From assembly GCA_003561495.1 (NCBI GenBank), contig PWWM01000182.1:1-21929 (forward strand): a stretch of 21,929 nt of DNA. Reading direction: 5' to 3'. The notes beneath the pieces were generated by a model. The model worked only from the letters and a program-made list of their open reading frames with translations. It made no database searches and was not told where the DNA came from. This document shows positions 1 through 7,430 of the stretch, piece by piece. The stretch comes from Gammaproteobacteria bacterium. GTDB lineage: Bacteria; Pseudomonadota; Gammaproteobacteria; Xanthomonadales; Wenzhouxiangellaceae. Position 1 is the first letter of the stretch. The number at the start of each line of letters is the position of its first letter. A program made the position numbers and the translations under genes.

Positions 1-831
1 CTGATCATTACCGACCTCAAGCATGCCTTCAGCCATAATCCCGGTTATCCGGCCTGGACCGCACCTGCCAAACTCAACTCGTCCAGCTCCAGACTGGAAT
101 GGGTGGAAATCAAGGGCGGCCTGACCCGGATCGGCAATGATGAGCAGCGCTTCTGCTTTGACAATGAAACCCCTCGCCATCCGACTTATGTGCCAGACTT
201 TCTGCTGGCCTGCCGACCCGTCAACTGCGGCGAATACCTGGAATTCATCGAGGACGAAGGATATCGCCGGCCTGAGCTGTGGCTGGCCGATGGCTGGGAC
301 TGGATCAGGCGCGAGGGCATTCAGGCACCCCTGTACTGGATTGATGAGGGCGAAGGCCGCTGGCAGTCGCTTTACACTCTGGGCGGAATTCGTGAACTGG
401 ATCCGGCAGAGCCGGTCTGCCATATCAGTTTTCACGAAGCATTCGCCTATGCCCAATGGGCCGGTGCTCGACTGCCCACCGAGGCCGAATGGGAGAGCGC
501 CGCTGTCCAGCAGACCACCGGAATGGGCCATTTTGCTGATCGAGGCCGCTTTCATCCTGAAGCAGTCGCTGACTCGCGATCTCCGGTTCAGATGTTTGGG
601 GATATCTGGGAATGGACGGCCTCCAGCTACGCGCCCTACCCCGGCTTCACAGCGGCCCGCGGTGCTGTCGGCGAATACAATGGCAAGTTCATGGCCAACC
701 AGATGGTCCTCAGGGGCGGCAGTTGCGCCACCCCGGCCGGACACTGCCGCGCCACTTACCGCAACTTCTTCTATCCGGTTGATCGCTGGCAGTTCAGTGG
801 GATGCGCCTGGCAAAGGATCTCGAGTCTTGA
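1..831 (+). CDS. egtB: EgtB, C-terminal part (5' end outside window)
   Basis: The frame is open from base 1 to the TGA at 829-831, giving 276 residues. EgtB is the non-heme iron enzyme that joins hercynine to a thiol donor (gamma-glutamylcysteine or cysteine) as a sulfoxide in ergothioneine synthesis. The visible part is the FGE-sulfatase/SUMF1-type domain. It carries EgtB hallmarks: GYRRPELWLADGW early, then ARLPTEAEWE, GDIWEWTAS, GEYNGKFMANQMVLRGGS, TYRNFFYP and a final WQFSGMRLA. The N-terminal DinB-like half with the iron-binding histidines lies before the window, so catalytic competence cannot be checked. The stop overlaps the start of egtD by four bases (TTGA), so the two genes are co-transcribed and probably translationally coupled. 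Family assignment is firm; the thiol substrate type is not determined here. Confidence 0.93.
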   Translation: MIITDLKHAFSHNPGYPAWTAPAKLNSSSSRLEWVEIKGGLTRIGNDEQRFCFDNETPRHPTYVPDFLLACRPVNCGEYLEFIEDEGYRRPELWLADGWDWIRREGIQAPLYWIDEGEGRWQSLYTLGGIRELDPAEPVCHISFHEAFAYAQWAGARLPTEAEWESAAVQQTTGMGHFADRGRFHPEAVADSRSPVQMFGDIWEWTASSYAPYPGFTAARGAVGEYNGKFMANQMVLRGGSCATPAGHCRATYRNFFYPVDRWQFSGMRLAKDLES

Positions 832-1775
832 GTACGGCCGCCGAACGATCGCAGTTTCGGACCGAGGTCATCGCCGGATTGTCCGGCATGCCGCCAACCC
901 TGCCTTGCAAGTATCTGTACGATGCTAGAGGGTCGGAATTGTTTGAAGCCATCTGCCAGACTCGTGACTATTACGTGACTCGTGCCGATCTGGCGCTGCA
1001 TGAAACCCACATGGGTGACATTGCCAAATTCGTCGGGAAAGGCGCACACATCATAGAGTTCGGGTCCGGTGCGGGTATCAAGACCCGGTTGTTGCTGGCC
1101 GGCCTCGATCATCCCCGCGCCTACACGCCAATCGAGATCTCCACTGTGGCCCTCGCGGAGTCGACTCGTGACCTGAGGGCCACCTTTCCAAACCTGGAAA
1201 TTCGACCCCTGCAAGCTGATTACACGCAACCGATTGACGACCAGGCCTTGCAACTGGATCCGCCAGCGACAAAACGGGTCATTTATTTCCCGGGCTCCAC
1301 CATCGGCAACTTCGAGCGCCAGGAGGCCCTGGACTTTCTGATTCGAATGCGAAATATCGCCGGCGAGGCCGGCGCCATCCTGATTGGTGTCGACCTGATC
1401 AAACCGGTGGAGCAACTCCTAAGAGCCTACGACGACCGTCAGGGATTGACCGCTGCATTCAATCTCAATCTGCTCGAGCACATCCGGCGCGAACTGGATG
1501 CCGAAATCGACCTGGATGCCTTTGACCATCAATCACGCTTCAACTCGGGCTTTCAGCGTGTGGAAATGCACCTGGTGGCCAATCGTCCCACCGTCATCCA
1601 GATCGATGACCGGAAGTTTGAATTTCAGCCCGGGCAATCCATTCATACCGAAAACAGCCACAAGTATTCGATCGACAGTTTTCAAGAACTGGCCGACCAG
1701 GCAAACCTGAAGCCAAAACAAGTCTGGACCGACCCGGACGACCTGTTCAGCATGCACTGGCTGGAGGCTGCCTGA
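828..1775 (+). CDS. egtD: EgtD, L-histidine N-alpha-methyltransferase
   Basis: EgtD trimethylates the alpha-amino group of histidine with three SAM molecules to give hercynine, the substrate of EgtB. The 315-residue length matches the family (about 320). Visible motifs are YDARGSELFEAICQTRDYY (residues 31-49), the SAM glycine loop EFGSGAGIKTRLLL (77-90), FPGSTIGNFE (154-163), and HTENSHKYS near 273-281. By alignment from memory with the mycobacterial enzyme, Asn161, Tyr201, Glu275 and Ser277 match the histidine-binding residues. The start is a TTG at 828 inside the egtB stop (TTGA). No ATG or GTG sits nearby in this frame, and the N-terminal residues before the first signature have the length expected. 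No egtA, egtC or egtE is visible in the window. Confidence 0.95.
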   Translation: MSTAAERSQFRTEVIAGLSGMPPTLPCKYLYDARGSELFEAICQTRDYYVTRADLALHETHMGDIAKFVGKGAHIIEFGSGAGIKTRLLLAGLDHPRAYTPIEISTVALAESTRDLRATFPNLEIRPLQADYTQPIDDQALQLDPPATKRVIYFPGSTIGNFERQEALDFLIRMRNIAGEAGAILIGVDLIKPVEQLLRAYDDRQGLTAAFNLNLLEHIRRELDAEIDLDAFDHQSRFNSGFQRVEMHLVANRPTVIQIDDRKFEFQPGQSIHTENSHKYSIDSFQELADQANLKPKQVWTDPDDLFSMHWLEAA

Positions 1776-1791
1776 GCCGGTCCCGGGTCTC

Positions 1792-2352
1792 TCAGTCTTC
1801 CCAACCCCACGGCGCCGGCGGCGCATCCACGGTCTCGGTCAGGTCGAAATCAACCTGGAAAACTCGCGGAGTACCCAGACGCCACAGGCCATAGGTGAAC
1901 TTATCGTCGGGGAAGACTCGCATCACCCAGACATTGGAAAATGCTTCCTCGATCACCTGGCGGGTCTGTTCATCCGCCGGGAAATATTGCTCATTGGCGC
2001 GACCCTTATTGGTCGAGGTGCCACCGTACATGGTGACTTCTTCGGGTGAACCATCCTCGTAACGGTGATCATGCTTGAGCTCGATGCGGCCATCACGTCG
2101 GGTCAACACCCAGGTGCGCGACAGATTTTCGCCGACCATGAAAGGAATGCGAATGCGCTCGTCACTGCAATCACGCACATGCATGACCAGACGCTGATCG
2201 ACAAATCCGGTCTCGCCCTCGGGATGAGTGATCAACTCACCCTCATAGGCATTTCCACACAACTCTGTCAGATTGTCCCAATATTCATCGGTCGGGCCGG
2301 CCATGGCCGCCATTGGCAGAACCAGAATGATTGGCAACCAGAATACTCTCAT
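1792..2352 (-). CDS. Exported protein of unknown function
   Basis: This encodes 186 residues beginning MRVFWLPIILVLPMAAMAG, a typical Sec signal peptide with cleavage expected after AMA. The frame stays open further upstream to 2706, but that part would overlap the divergent regulator gene. The ATG at 2352 has a GAGG-type ribosome site (GGAGATTGAGGAA) just before it and begins the signal peptide. The mature part has two cysteines (in LCGNAYEG and VRDCSDERI) that could pair, a charged stretch RIELKHDHRYEDGSPEE, and ends in PPAPWGWED. I do not recognise a named domain. It is convergent with egtD (16 bases apart) and divergent from the regulator-hydrolase fusion, with 118 bases between their starts. 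A periplasmic or outer-membrane-associated location is inferred from the signal peptide only. Confidence 0.8.
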   Translation of the reverse strand: MRVFWLPIILVLPMAAMAGPTDEYWDNLTELCGNAYEGELITHPEGETGFVDQRLVMHVRDCSDERIRIPFMVGENLSRTWVLTRRDGRIELKHDHRYEDGSPEEVTMYGGTSTNKGRANEQYFPADEQTRQVIEEAFSNVWVMRVFPDDKFTYGLWRLGTPRVFQVDFDLTETVDAPPAPWGWED

Positions 2353-2459
2353 TTCCTCAATCTCCACGAATGGTTGAAAGCGCAACATCCTAGCCGACCA
2401 CCCCCAGCCCCACAAGTCCGGCTGATTGACAAATTCCCAAAGTCGGCGGCTTGGGGTAT

Positions 2460-2469
2460 ATTCCGGAAT
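2460..2469. promoter_or_regulatory. 10-bp palindrome at the start of the fusion gene
   Basis: ATTCCGGAAT is a perfect 10-bp palindrome ending one base before the ATG at 2471, so it covers the ribosome-binding region (GGAA). It adjoins a TATATT (2457-2462) in the short divergent region 2353-2470. It could be an operator for autoregulation or chance; a 10-bp palindrome alone is weak evidence. A TTGACA at 2426-2431 is 25 bases from TATATT, too far for a sigma-70 pair. Confidence 0.2.
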
Positions 2470-2470
2470 C

Positions 2471-4894
2471 ATGCACTTCCGATTCGGCAACTTCACTCTC
2501 GATACCCTCTCTGGTAGCTTGAACGGACCGGATGGTGAAGTCAGCCTGCGGCGCCAGACCTTCAAGCTGTTGGAAGTTCTGTTGTCCCGGGCGCCCGAAT
2601 TGATCGACCGCGATACCCTGCTGGATGAAGCCTGGGGACGCACGGTCCTGTCGGCGAATGTTTTGCCCCAGGCCATCAGCGAACTACGGCAAGCCCTGGG
2701 GGACAACCCGCAGTCACCCAGCTATATCGAAACCCTGCATCGACGTGGATATCGCATCATCTGTCCGGTCGAAATCATCGATTCGAAAACGATTTCACCG
2801 ACCACCCCTCGAAGCGATGCCTCACCAGAGACCACCCCGGCCTCGCCGAGGGGCGCGGGCAACAGACTGGCCCGTGGCGGCCTGATGGTCAGTATTGTTG
2901 CCCTTTTCCTGATGGTTGGCCTGTGGTGGCAACAGGGCTCGAAGCAACGCTGGCTGGACCAGGTTGCCATTCCCGAGATCCAGCATCTCATGGAGGAGGA
3001 TCTGGCTCGTGCCTGGCAACGGGCCTGGCAGGTTCGCGAACGCGTCACCGGCAATCGCGAACTCGACCAACTGTGGCAGAACCTGACCCTGCCCGTGCCC
3101 ATGGACAGCGTTCCCCAGGGCGCCACCATCATGGCCCGGGGTTACGGGGATACCGAGGCCGAATGGACCGTGCTGGGCCAGACCCCGCTGGAGGACCTGC
3201 GGCTGCCGCTGACCCAACTCGAGTTCCGGGTCGAACTGGACGGCTACGTACCCATTGAAGCCGCCCCGGACTTTTTGCCCAGAGCTCAGCCGTTCTACCT
3301 GCATCGACCGGAAGAAACTCCGAAAGACATGGTCTACGTCTCCGGAGGTCCGGTCAATTACATGCTGATCCAGCAGACCGTGCCATCCTTCTGGATTGAT
3401 CGTCATGAAGTCACGAATCGCCAATTCGCCGAGTTCATTCGCGATGGCGGCTATCGCCGACCCGAGCTGTGGCATCTACCGGCAGTGGACAACGGTGAAG
3501 AGCTGGAATTCCAGGCATTGATGGAGCGCCTCCTCGATACCACCGGCATGCCGGGCCCGGCCACCTGGTCCATGGGCACTTACCCGACCGGCGAGGCCGA
3601 TCATCCAGTCGAGGGGGTGAGCTGGTACGAGGCGGCGGCCTATGCCGAATGGGCCGGGAAAGAACTTCCCACAGCATTCCACTGGTTCCGGGCCGCCGGC
3701 CTGAGCACTGCTCAGGCAGCCAATTTCGCGGGTATTCTCAGTCGCAGCAACTTCTCCAACCGCTCGAGTCAGCCGGTGGGTGTTTCACGGGGCCTGGGGC
3801 CGTACGGCACGTATGACATGGCCGGTAATGCAGCCGAATGGTGCGCCAACACAGCCGGGCCCCGACGGCATATTCTCGGCGGTTCCTGGCTGGCCAACTC
3901 CTACCAGTTTCGCGACTTCGATGCGCAGATTCCGCTTGAACGGCGCCTCGGTTTCGGCATTCGGTTGATGAAATCCATCGAGACCGCACCGGAAGAATTG
4001 TTCGCCGACATCACCATGCCATTCCATGAGCCGCTGCCGCCGGTCGACGACGCCACCTTTGCCTTGTATGCCCGCCTGTTTGACTACGACCCGATCGAGC
4101 TCGACGTTCGCATCGAGCACATTGATGAGTCCCACCCGGACTGGCGCCGCGAACGGATCAGCTTCACCGCCGGCTACCCGAACGAGCGGGTCACTGCCCA
4201 GGTCTTCATCCCCTACAACGCCTCGCCCCCCTATCAGACCGTTGTCCATTTCCCAGGCGGCGACGCCCTGCTGGTCGAAGACAGCCGGCAAGCGGGATTG
4301 ATGCAGGTCGAGCCGTTCCTGCGCAGCGGCCGAGCGGTGGTCTACCCAGTCTACCAGGGCACGTTCGAGAGACGTATCGAAGGCGACCTGGGCCCGATCG
4401 CCAGGCGCAACCTGCTGATCCAGCGTGTCAAGGATGTTCACCGCACCATTGACTACCTGGAAACCCGCGACGATATCGATCTGGATCGACTCGCCTATCA
4501 CGGCATCAGTTTCGGCGCCAGCATGTCGCCCTATATTCTGGCCACCGAATCTCGCTTCCAGACCGCGATGATCATGTCAACCGGGCTGCTGACCGGTCGT
4601 ATCCTGCCGCCGGAGATCCAGATGAATGATTACCTGCCCCGGGTCACCCTGCCGATTCTGATGATCGGTGGGAGGGATGATTTCAATTTCCCGTATGAAA
4701 CCTCGCAACGGCCATTTTTCGAACTGCTCGGTACCCCGGATGAACTCAAGCGGAAAGTCACCCTGGAATGGGGTCACCTGCCGCCACAATACACTGACGT
4801 CATCAAGGCGCTGGTCAATTGGTCTGATCAAAGACTGGGGCCAATTGAGCCGCTCGGCGCCGAACGACAATACGCCGGAATCCCGGATCCCTAG
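2471..4894 (+). CDS. Winged-helix regulator / FGE-domain / alpha-beta hydrolase fusion, membrane-anchored
   Basis: An 807-residue protein with five parts. Residues 1-100 form an OmpR/PhoB-type winged helix as in CadC-like regulators (recognition helix around LPQAISELRQALGD; wing YIETLHRRGYRI). Residues 137-154 are one transmembrane helix. Residues 212-266 resemble a PEGA domain (GQTPLEDLRLPLTQLEFRV). Residues 280-501 are an FGE-sulfatase/EgtB-type domain (IDRHEVTNRQFAEFI, GYRRPELW, GVSWYEAAAYAEWAG, GNAAEWC, GGSW). Residues 533-793 are an alpha/beta hydrolase with a complete apparent triad: Ser680 in GISFG, Asp736 or Asp737 in GGRDDFNFP, His769 in EWGHLPP. The DNA-binding part should be cytoplasmic and the rest periplasmic, linking an external enzyme or sensor to transcription. 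The FGE part lacks a DinB domain and the paired cysteines of true FGE, so it may be a binding module. ATG 2471 is chosen because the winged-helix domain begins there; the TTG at 2426 adds only an unrelated leader. Targets and substrate are unknown. Confidence 0.88.
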   Translation: MHFRFGNFTLDTLSGSLNGPDGEVSLRRQTFKLLEVLLSRAPELIDRDTLLDEAWGRTVLSANVLPQAISELRQALGDNPQSPSYIETLHRRGYRIICPVEIIDSKTISPTTPRSDASPETTPASPRGAGNRLARGGLMVSIVALFLMVGLWWQQGSKQRWLDQVAIPEIQHLMEEDLARAWQRAWQVRERVTGNRELDQLWQNLTLPVPMDSVPQGATIMARGYGDTEAEWTVLGQTPLEDLRLPLTQLEFRVELDGYVPIEAAPDFLPRAQPFYLHRPEETPKDMVYVSGGPVNYMLIQQTVPSFWIDRHEVTNRQFAEFIRDGGYRRPELWHLPAVDNGEELEFQALMERLLDTTGMPGPATWSMGTYPTGEADHPVEGVSWYEAAAYAEWAGKELPTAFHWFRAAGLSTAQAANFAGILSRSNFSNRSSQPVGVSRGLGPYGTYDMAGNAAEWCANTAGPRRHILGGSWLANSYQFRDFDAQIPLERRLGFGIRLMKSIETAPEELFADITMPFHEPLPPVDDATFALYARLFDYDPIELDVRIEHIDESHPDWRRERISFTAGYPNERVTAQVFIPYNASPPYQTVVHFPGGDALLVEDSRQAGLMQVEPFLRSGRAVVYPVYQGTFERRIEGDLGPIARRNLLIQRVKDVHRTIDYLETRDDIDLDRLAYHGISFGASMSPYILATESRFQTAMIMSTGLLTGRILPPEIQMNDYLPRVTLPILMIGGRDDFNFPYETSQRPFFELLGTPDELKRKVTLEWGHLPPQYTDVIKALVNWSDQRLGPIEPLGAERQYAGIPDP

Positions 4895-5000
4895 TGGCCC
4901 CAAAACAATGGGTCCGGATCACTGCCTCTGATGACGCGTCTCCTGGTCACGCGATCGCCTTGCCGAGATGGCTCAAGTTCAAGTCGGGGCTCATTCCGGA
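4895..5000. other. Convergent intergenic gap, nothing recognised
   Basis: This 106-base gap lies between the stop codons of the fusion gene and the SurA-N-like gene. I see no hairpin followed by a T run on either strand and no small frame with a convincing ribosome site. Confidence 0.5.
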
Positions 5001-5600
5001 TTAGCGCCAGTCCGGGAAGTCCGCCACTTGTCTCTGGTTTCCGCTTTCCGCTTGGGAACTTTCGAGGATGATCGGCAGAGTCAGTGATCCCTGACTGTAC
5101 GGGTCCACGGCCAAACCCAGGTCATCAAGATCGACCCATTCCTGTTCCTCTAGCCGAATCCAATGGCGCTCAACAAGTTGCGGACGAATCAGGCAATCTC
5201 CAATTTTTTGTGGGTCGTGGTCAAACAAGGCAAACAACTCGGCCAGGCGTTCCGGCATGTGCGTAGATTGCGCCACGCGATTCAGTTCCGCCTGGATTTG
5301 TTCCTGATCGACTACCCATCCATAGCGCCTGGCCAGAAGCTGCTCCAGTTCCAGCGAATGCTTCACCCTGGCCACGATTTCGGCATCCGGAAGCACCTGT
5401 TCTCGCGTCGGTCGTCTGTTGGAAATTTCCTCCGGCCAGACCCGGTAACTGTGACGCCAATCCTCGAACTGCATCTGACAGACAATGCGAGTCTCCAGAT
5501 CAGCCGATTGAGCAGCATGGGTCAGCCCTGTGCCCGCGACGATCAGGAGCAGCACGATCAAGATTCCTGGAACGTGTTCAAAGTTGACTCGAGAGTTCAT
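5001..5600 (-). CDS. Exported SurA-N-like protein without a PPIase domain
   Basis: This encodes 199 residues. The start is the ATG at 5600 (MNSRVNFEHVPGI...), preceded by AAGGA at five bases' spacing; an ATG six bases earlier sits too close to that site. Residues 11-30 (ILIVLLLIVAGTGLTHAA) are a signal peptide. The middle part has the flavour of the N-terminal helical domain of SurA-like chaperones and peptidyl-prolyl isomerases: YGWVVDQEQIQAELNRVA, then MPERLAELFALFDHDPQKI and a CLIRPQLVERHWIR segment. No parvulin PPIase domain follows. The C-terminus (DLGLAVDPYSQGSLTLP...) is short and not recognised. It may be a periplasmic chaperone or a remnant of a longer protein. It is divergent from the NTF2-like gene. 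Family assignment is from pattern memory and is tentative. Confidence 0.7.
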   Translation of the reverse strand: MNSRVNFEHVPGILIVLLLIVAGTGLTHAAQSADLETRIVCQMQFEDWRHSYRVWPEEISNRRPTREQVLPDAEIVARVKHSLELEQLLARRYGWVVDQEQIQAELNRVAQSTHMPERLAELFALFDHDPQKIGDCLIRPQLVERHWIRLEEQEWVDLDDLGLAVDPYSQGSLTLPIILESSQAESGNQRQVADFPDWR

Positions 5601-5661
5601 GGCCATCCTTGGTGGTCTGTTGGATTGGCCTTCAATGTGCACGAAAACCGCGTGGATAACT

Positions 5662-5690
5662 TTCAAGTTCCCTCCCGGAACCTTCATAAT
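5662..5690 (+). promoter_or_regulatory. Weak sigma-70 promoter candidate for the NTF2-like gene
   Basis: TTCAAG (5662-5667) and CATAAT (5685-5690) are separated by 17 bases, with the start codon about 33 bases downstream of the -10. The -10 matches consensus at five of six bases, the -35 at only three. It lies in the 123-base divergent region 5601-5723. Confidence 0.25.
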
Positions 5691-5723
5691 TCTCTGAAAT
5701 CTTCCTTTTGTGTGCGTATCGCG

Positions 5724-6161
5724 ATGAAAAACATTCTGACGATCCTGATTCTTGCCCCTGCAATCACAGCACAGGCCTTGAACGAGGCTGATCACGAACA
5801 AACAGCAGCGTTACATCAGTCCGAGGAAGGGGCGCGAATGGCCATGCTCAATGCCCAGGCCAGCGAACTCGCCGAGATCTGGTCCGAGAACCTGATCGTC
5901 AACACTCCACGACTGGGGATTGCAGGTGACCGCAAGCGATTGCTTGCGGCCGTCGAGGCCGGCGCAGTCGCCTATGAACACTACGATCAGATCATCGAGA
6001 AGGTCAGGATCGAGGGTGACACCGCGATCATCATGGGAAGCGAAACCGCAAGAACCGGCCCGAACAGCGAACCGATCCGGCGAAGTTTCACTCATACCTG
6101 GATCCATCGCGAGGGCCGGTGGAGACTACTGGCCCGACATGCCCACCAGATGAAGGAATGA
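5724..6161 (+). CDS. Exported NTF2-like / SnoaL-like protein
   Basis: This encodes 145 residues from the ATG at 5724, where a signal peptide begins (MKNILTILILAPAITAQA). The open frame upstream of this ATG overlaps the divergent gene and has no gene-like character. The mature part follows the nuclear-transport-factor-2-like (DUF4440/SnoaL) pattern: an early helix (EEGARMAMLNAQASELAEIWSENLIVN), a central strand-rich stretch with RIEGDTAIIMGSETART, and a closing FTHTWIHREGRWRLLARHAHQ. These domains form a cone-shaped pocket used for binding or catalysis; no particular reaction can be assigned. It is convergent with the coupled gene at 6182 (20 bases apart). Confidence 0.85.
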   Translation: MKNILTILILAPAITAQALNEADHEQTAALHQSEEGARMAMLNAQASELAEIWSENLIVNTPRLGIAGDRKRLLAAVEAGAVAYEHYDQIIEKVRIEGDTAIIMGSETARTGPNSEPIRRSFTHTWIHREGRWRLLARHAHQMKE

Positions 6162-6181
6162 TCGTATCCGACTTTGTCCCA

Positions 6182-7180
6182 TTACTCTTCAGTCAACTCA
6201 AAGCGGTCACTGAACAGACTGTCATCCGGAAGGAAACCGTCGCCTGATAACTCGACCGTCTGCTGCTGGTCATTGCCTGCAACATTGACGACGCCCTGGA
6301 ACGAAGCAATGCTGCCAGGACTGAAGGTCACCTCCACCTGGCAACGGTCGACTCCACCGGCTGCCATCACGATTCCAGGCTCACAATCGCCTCCAGTAAT
6401 CTCGAAAGCGGAATCACCGACCATCCCGATGGCCGACAGGACCAGGTCAGTTGCATTTTCGGGGGCCGCATTGAAGACCTCGAAGGTCATCGTTCTGGTT
6501 TTACCGGGCCAGATATCACCGAAATCGAGCTGTTCGGGGTCAACCGAAAGTAACGCCGGACCCGGTTCGACTTCCAGCACCACGTCATCGACTGCGACCC
6601 AGCCGCCGTGGAAACTGCGCGGGCCGGCGAAGGTGAACACAATCGCCAGGGGCGTTCCGGGACCGATGCCATCCAGTTCCATGCGCACGGTCTCGCCGTC
6701 AAAGCTGGTCGCACCACCCATTTGAGGAAGATCGACAGGGCCGGTATTGAAATTACTGCTGGAGCCGGCCCGCCAGACAGCCACCGCACTGGTCCCGCCG
6801 GGCCGGACCAGGTGGGCTTCGAAAGTGTCGGGAATGAAGCCTGGAGAGCCCGAGAAAAAGGGTCCCTGGTCAACCCGGAATCTTAGTGCAACCAGTCCTT
6901 CGGGCGCATAAAAGCTTTGGCTCAGGGAGGCCAGAAAGTGTCCACCCTTGTGAATTTCAGCGGCGCCATTGACCACCGAGATGCTCCCGGGCGGACTGGC
7001 GCCTGCCGGGGAAAGCTCCGCTGCCCAGTGATCAAGACCGTTGTCGAAGCCACCGTTAGGCAGAGGTTGGTCGATGACCTGGGCAGTGGCCGGAGCAATC
7101 ATTAGCGCAATGATTACAGCCACTATCCGAGTGCCCCGGCACCGTGCAGTAGAGAAGTTCCTGAAAGCAAAGGTCTTCAT
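6182..7180 (-). CDS. Exported protein with CBM-like and ASH/choice-of-anchor-type domains
   Basis: This encodes 332 residues. ATG 7180 is preferred because AGGAG sits seven bases upstream; an ATG at 7186 is almost on top of that site. The TAG stop of the giant gene (7191-7193) overlaps this ribosome site (TAGGAG), so the two genes are probably translationally coupled. Residues 1-34 are a long signal peptide ending in APATAQ. Residues 40-185 look like a carbohydrate-binding-type beta-sandwich (NGGFDNGLDHW at the start, WVAVDDVVLEVEP at the end). Residues 190-315 match the ASH/HYDIN-like repeat of choice-of-anchor proteins (VDPEQLDFGDIWPGKT, then CQVEVTFSP and VVNVAGND). It ends DDSLFSDRFELTEE, an acidic tail that may be a sorting or anchoring signal. 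Exact partner and ligand are unknown. Its place behind an RHS-type gene is where an immunity gene would be expected, but its export signal and folds argue against that role. Confidence 0.85.
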   Translation of the reverse strand: MKTFAFRNFSTARCRGTRIVAVIIALMIAPATAQVIDQPLPNGGFDNGLDHWAAELSPAGASPPGSISVVNGAAEIHKGGHFLASLSQSFYAPEGLVALRFRVDQGPFFSGSPGFIPDTFEAHLVRPGGTSAVAVWRAGSSSNFNTGPVDLPQMGGATSFDGETVRMELDGIGPGTPLAIVFTFAGPRSFHGGWVAVDDVVLEVEPGPALLSVDPEQLDFGDIWPGKTRTMTFEVFNAAPENATDLVLSAIGMVGDSAFEITGGDCEPGIVMAAGGVDRCQVEVTFSPGSIASFQGVVNVAGNDQQQTVELSGDGFLPDDSLFSDRFELTEE

Positions 7181-7190
7181 ATTCATGCTC

Positions 7191-7430
7191 CTACATGGCG
7201 CCAGCGATATCGGCAAGGCCGCAGGGAACCATGCCTGGCATCCCCATGGTCAGCAGCTGCATGACCGCCAGGTGGGCCTCGCTGGGAGACACCGCTTCAC
7301 CTTCCAGCCCACGACTGACCATTTTCATCACCGAAATCAAGAAATCAGTTTCCGTATAGACGGCCAGAATCTTTCCGATCACCTCCAGACCCGTACAAAT
7401 GTTGCCAATGTACTCTATGGCCGCGACTTC
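7191..7430 (-). other. C-terminal tip after the RHS core
   Basis: About 75-80 residues follow the DPTGE end of the RHS core, the position where polymorphic toxins carry their variable toxin domain. The tip (starting VAAIEYIGNICTGLEVIG) is helical and hydrophobic in places, has two cysteines, ends GLADIAGAM, and shows no nuclease, ADP-ribosylase or deaminase motif that I can recognise. It may be a degenerate or structural end. Confidence 0.5.

Noticed and set aside
137..928. A 263-codon frame overlapping egtB and the start of egtD
   Set aside because: It is a +1-shifted shadow of egtB with no protein-like pattern.
2426..2462. TTGACA and TATATT as a promoter for the fusion gene
   Set aside because: The spacing is 25 bases, outside the workable range for sigma-70.
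2353..2706. N-terminal extension of the exported protein at 1792-2352
   Set aside because: It overlaps the winged-helix coding region on the other strand, and the signal peptide starts at the ATG at 2352.
3785..4501. 238-codon minus-strand frame within the fusion gene
   Set aside because: It is a shadow frame; the plus strand encodes continuous recognisable domains.
5651..5659. Single DnaA-box-like sequence (TTATCCACG on the minus strand)
   Set aside because: One near-match alone, without further boxes or origin genes, is expected by chance.
5163..5723. Upstream extension of the NTF2-like frame
   Set aside because: It is antisense to the SurA-N-like gene and lacks domain character; the signal peptide begins at 5724.
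6182..7180. Immunity protein for an RHS toxin
   Set aside because: It has a signal peptide and beta-sandwich domains of the extracellular type, unlike known cytoplasmic immunity proteins.
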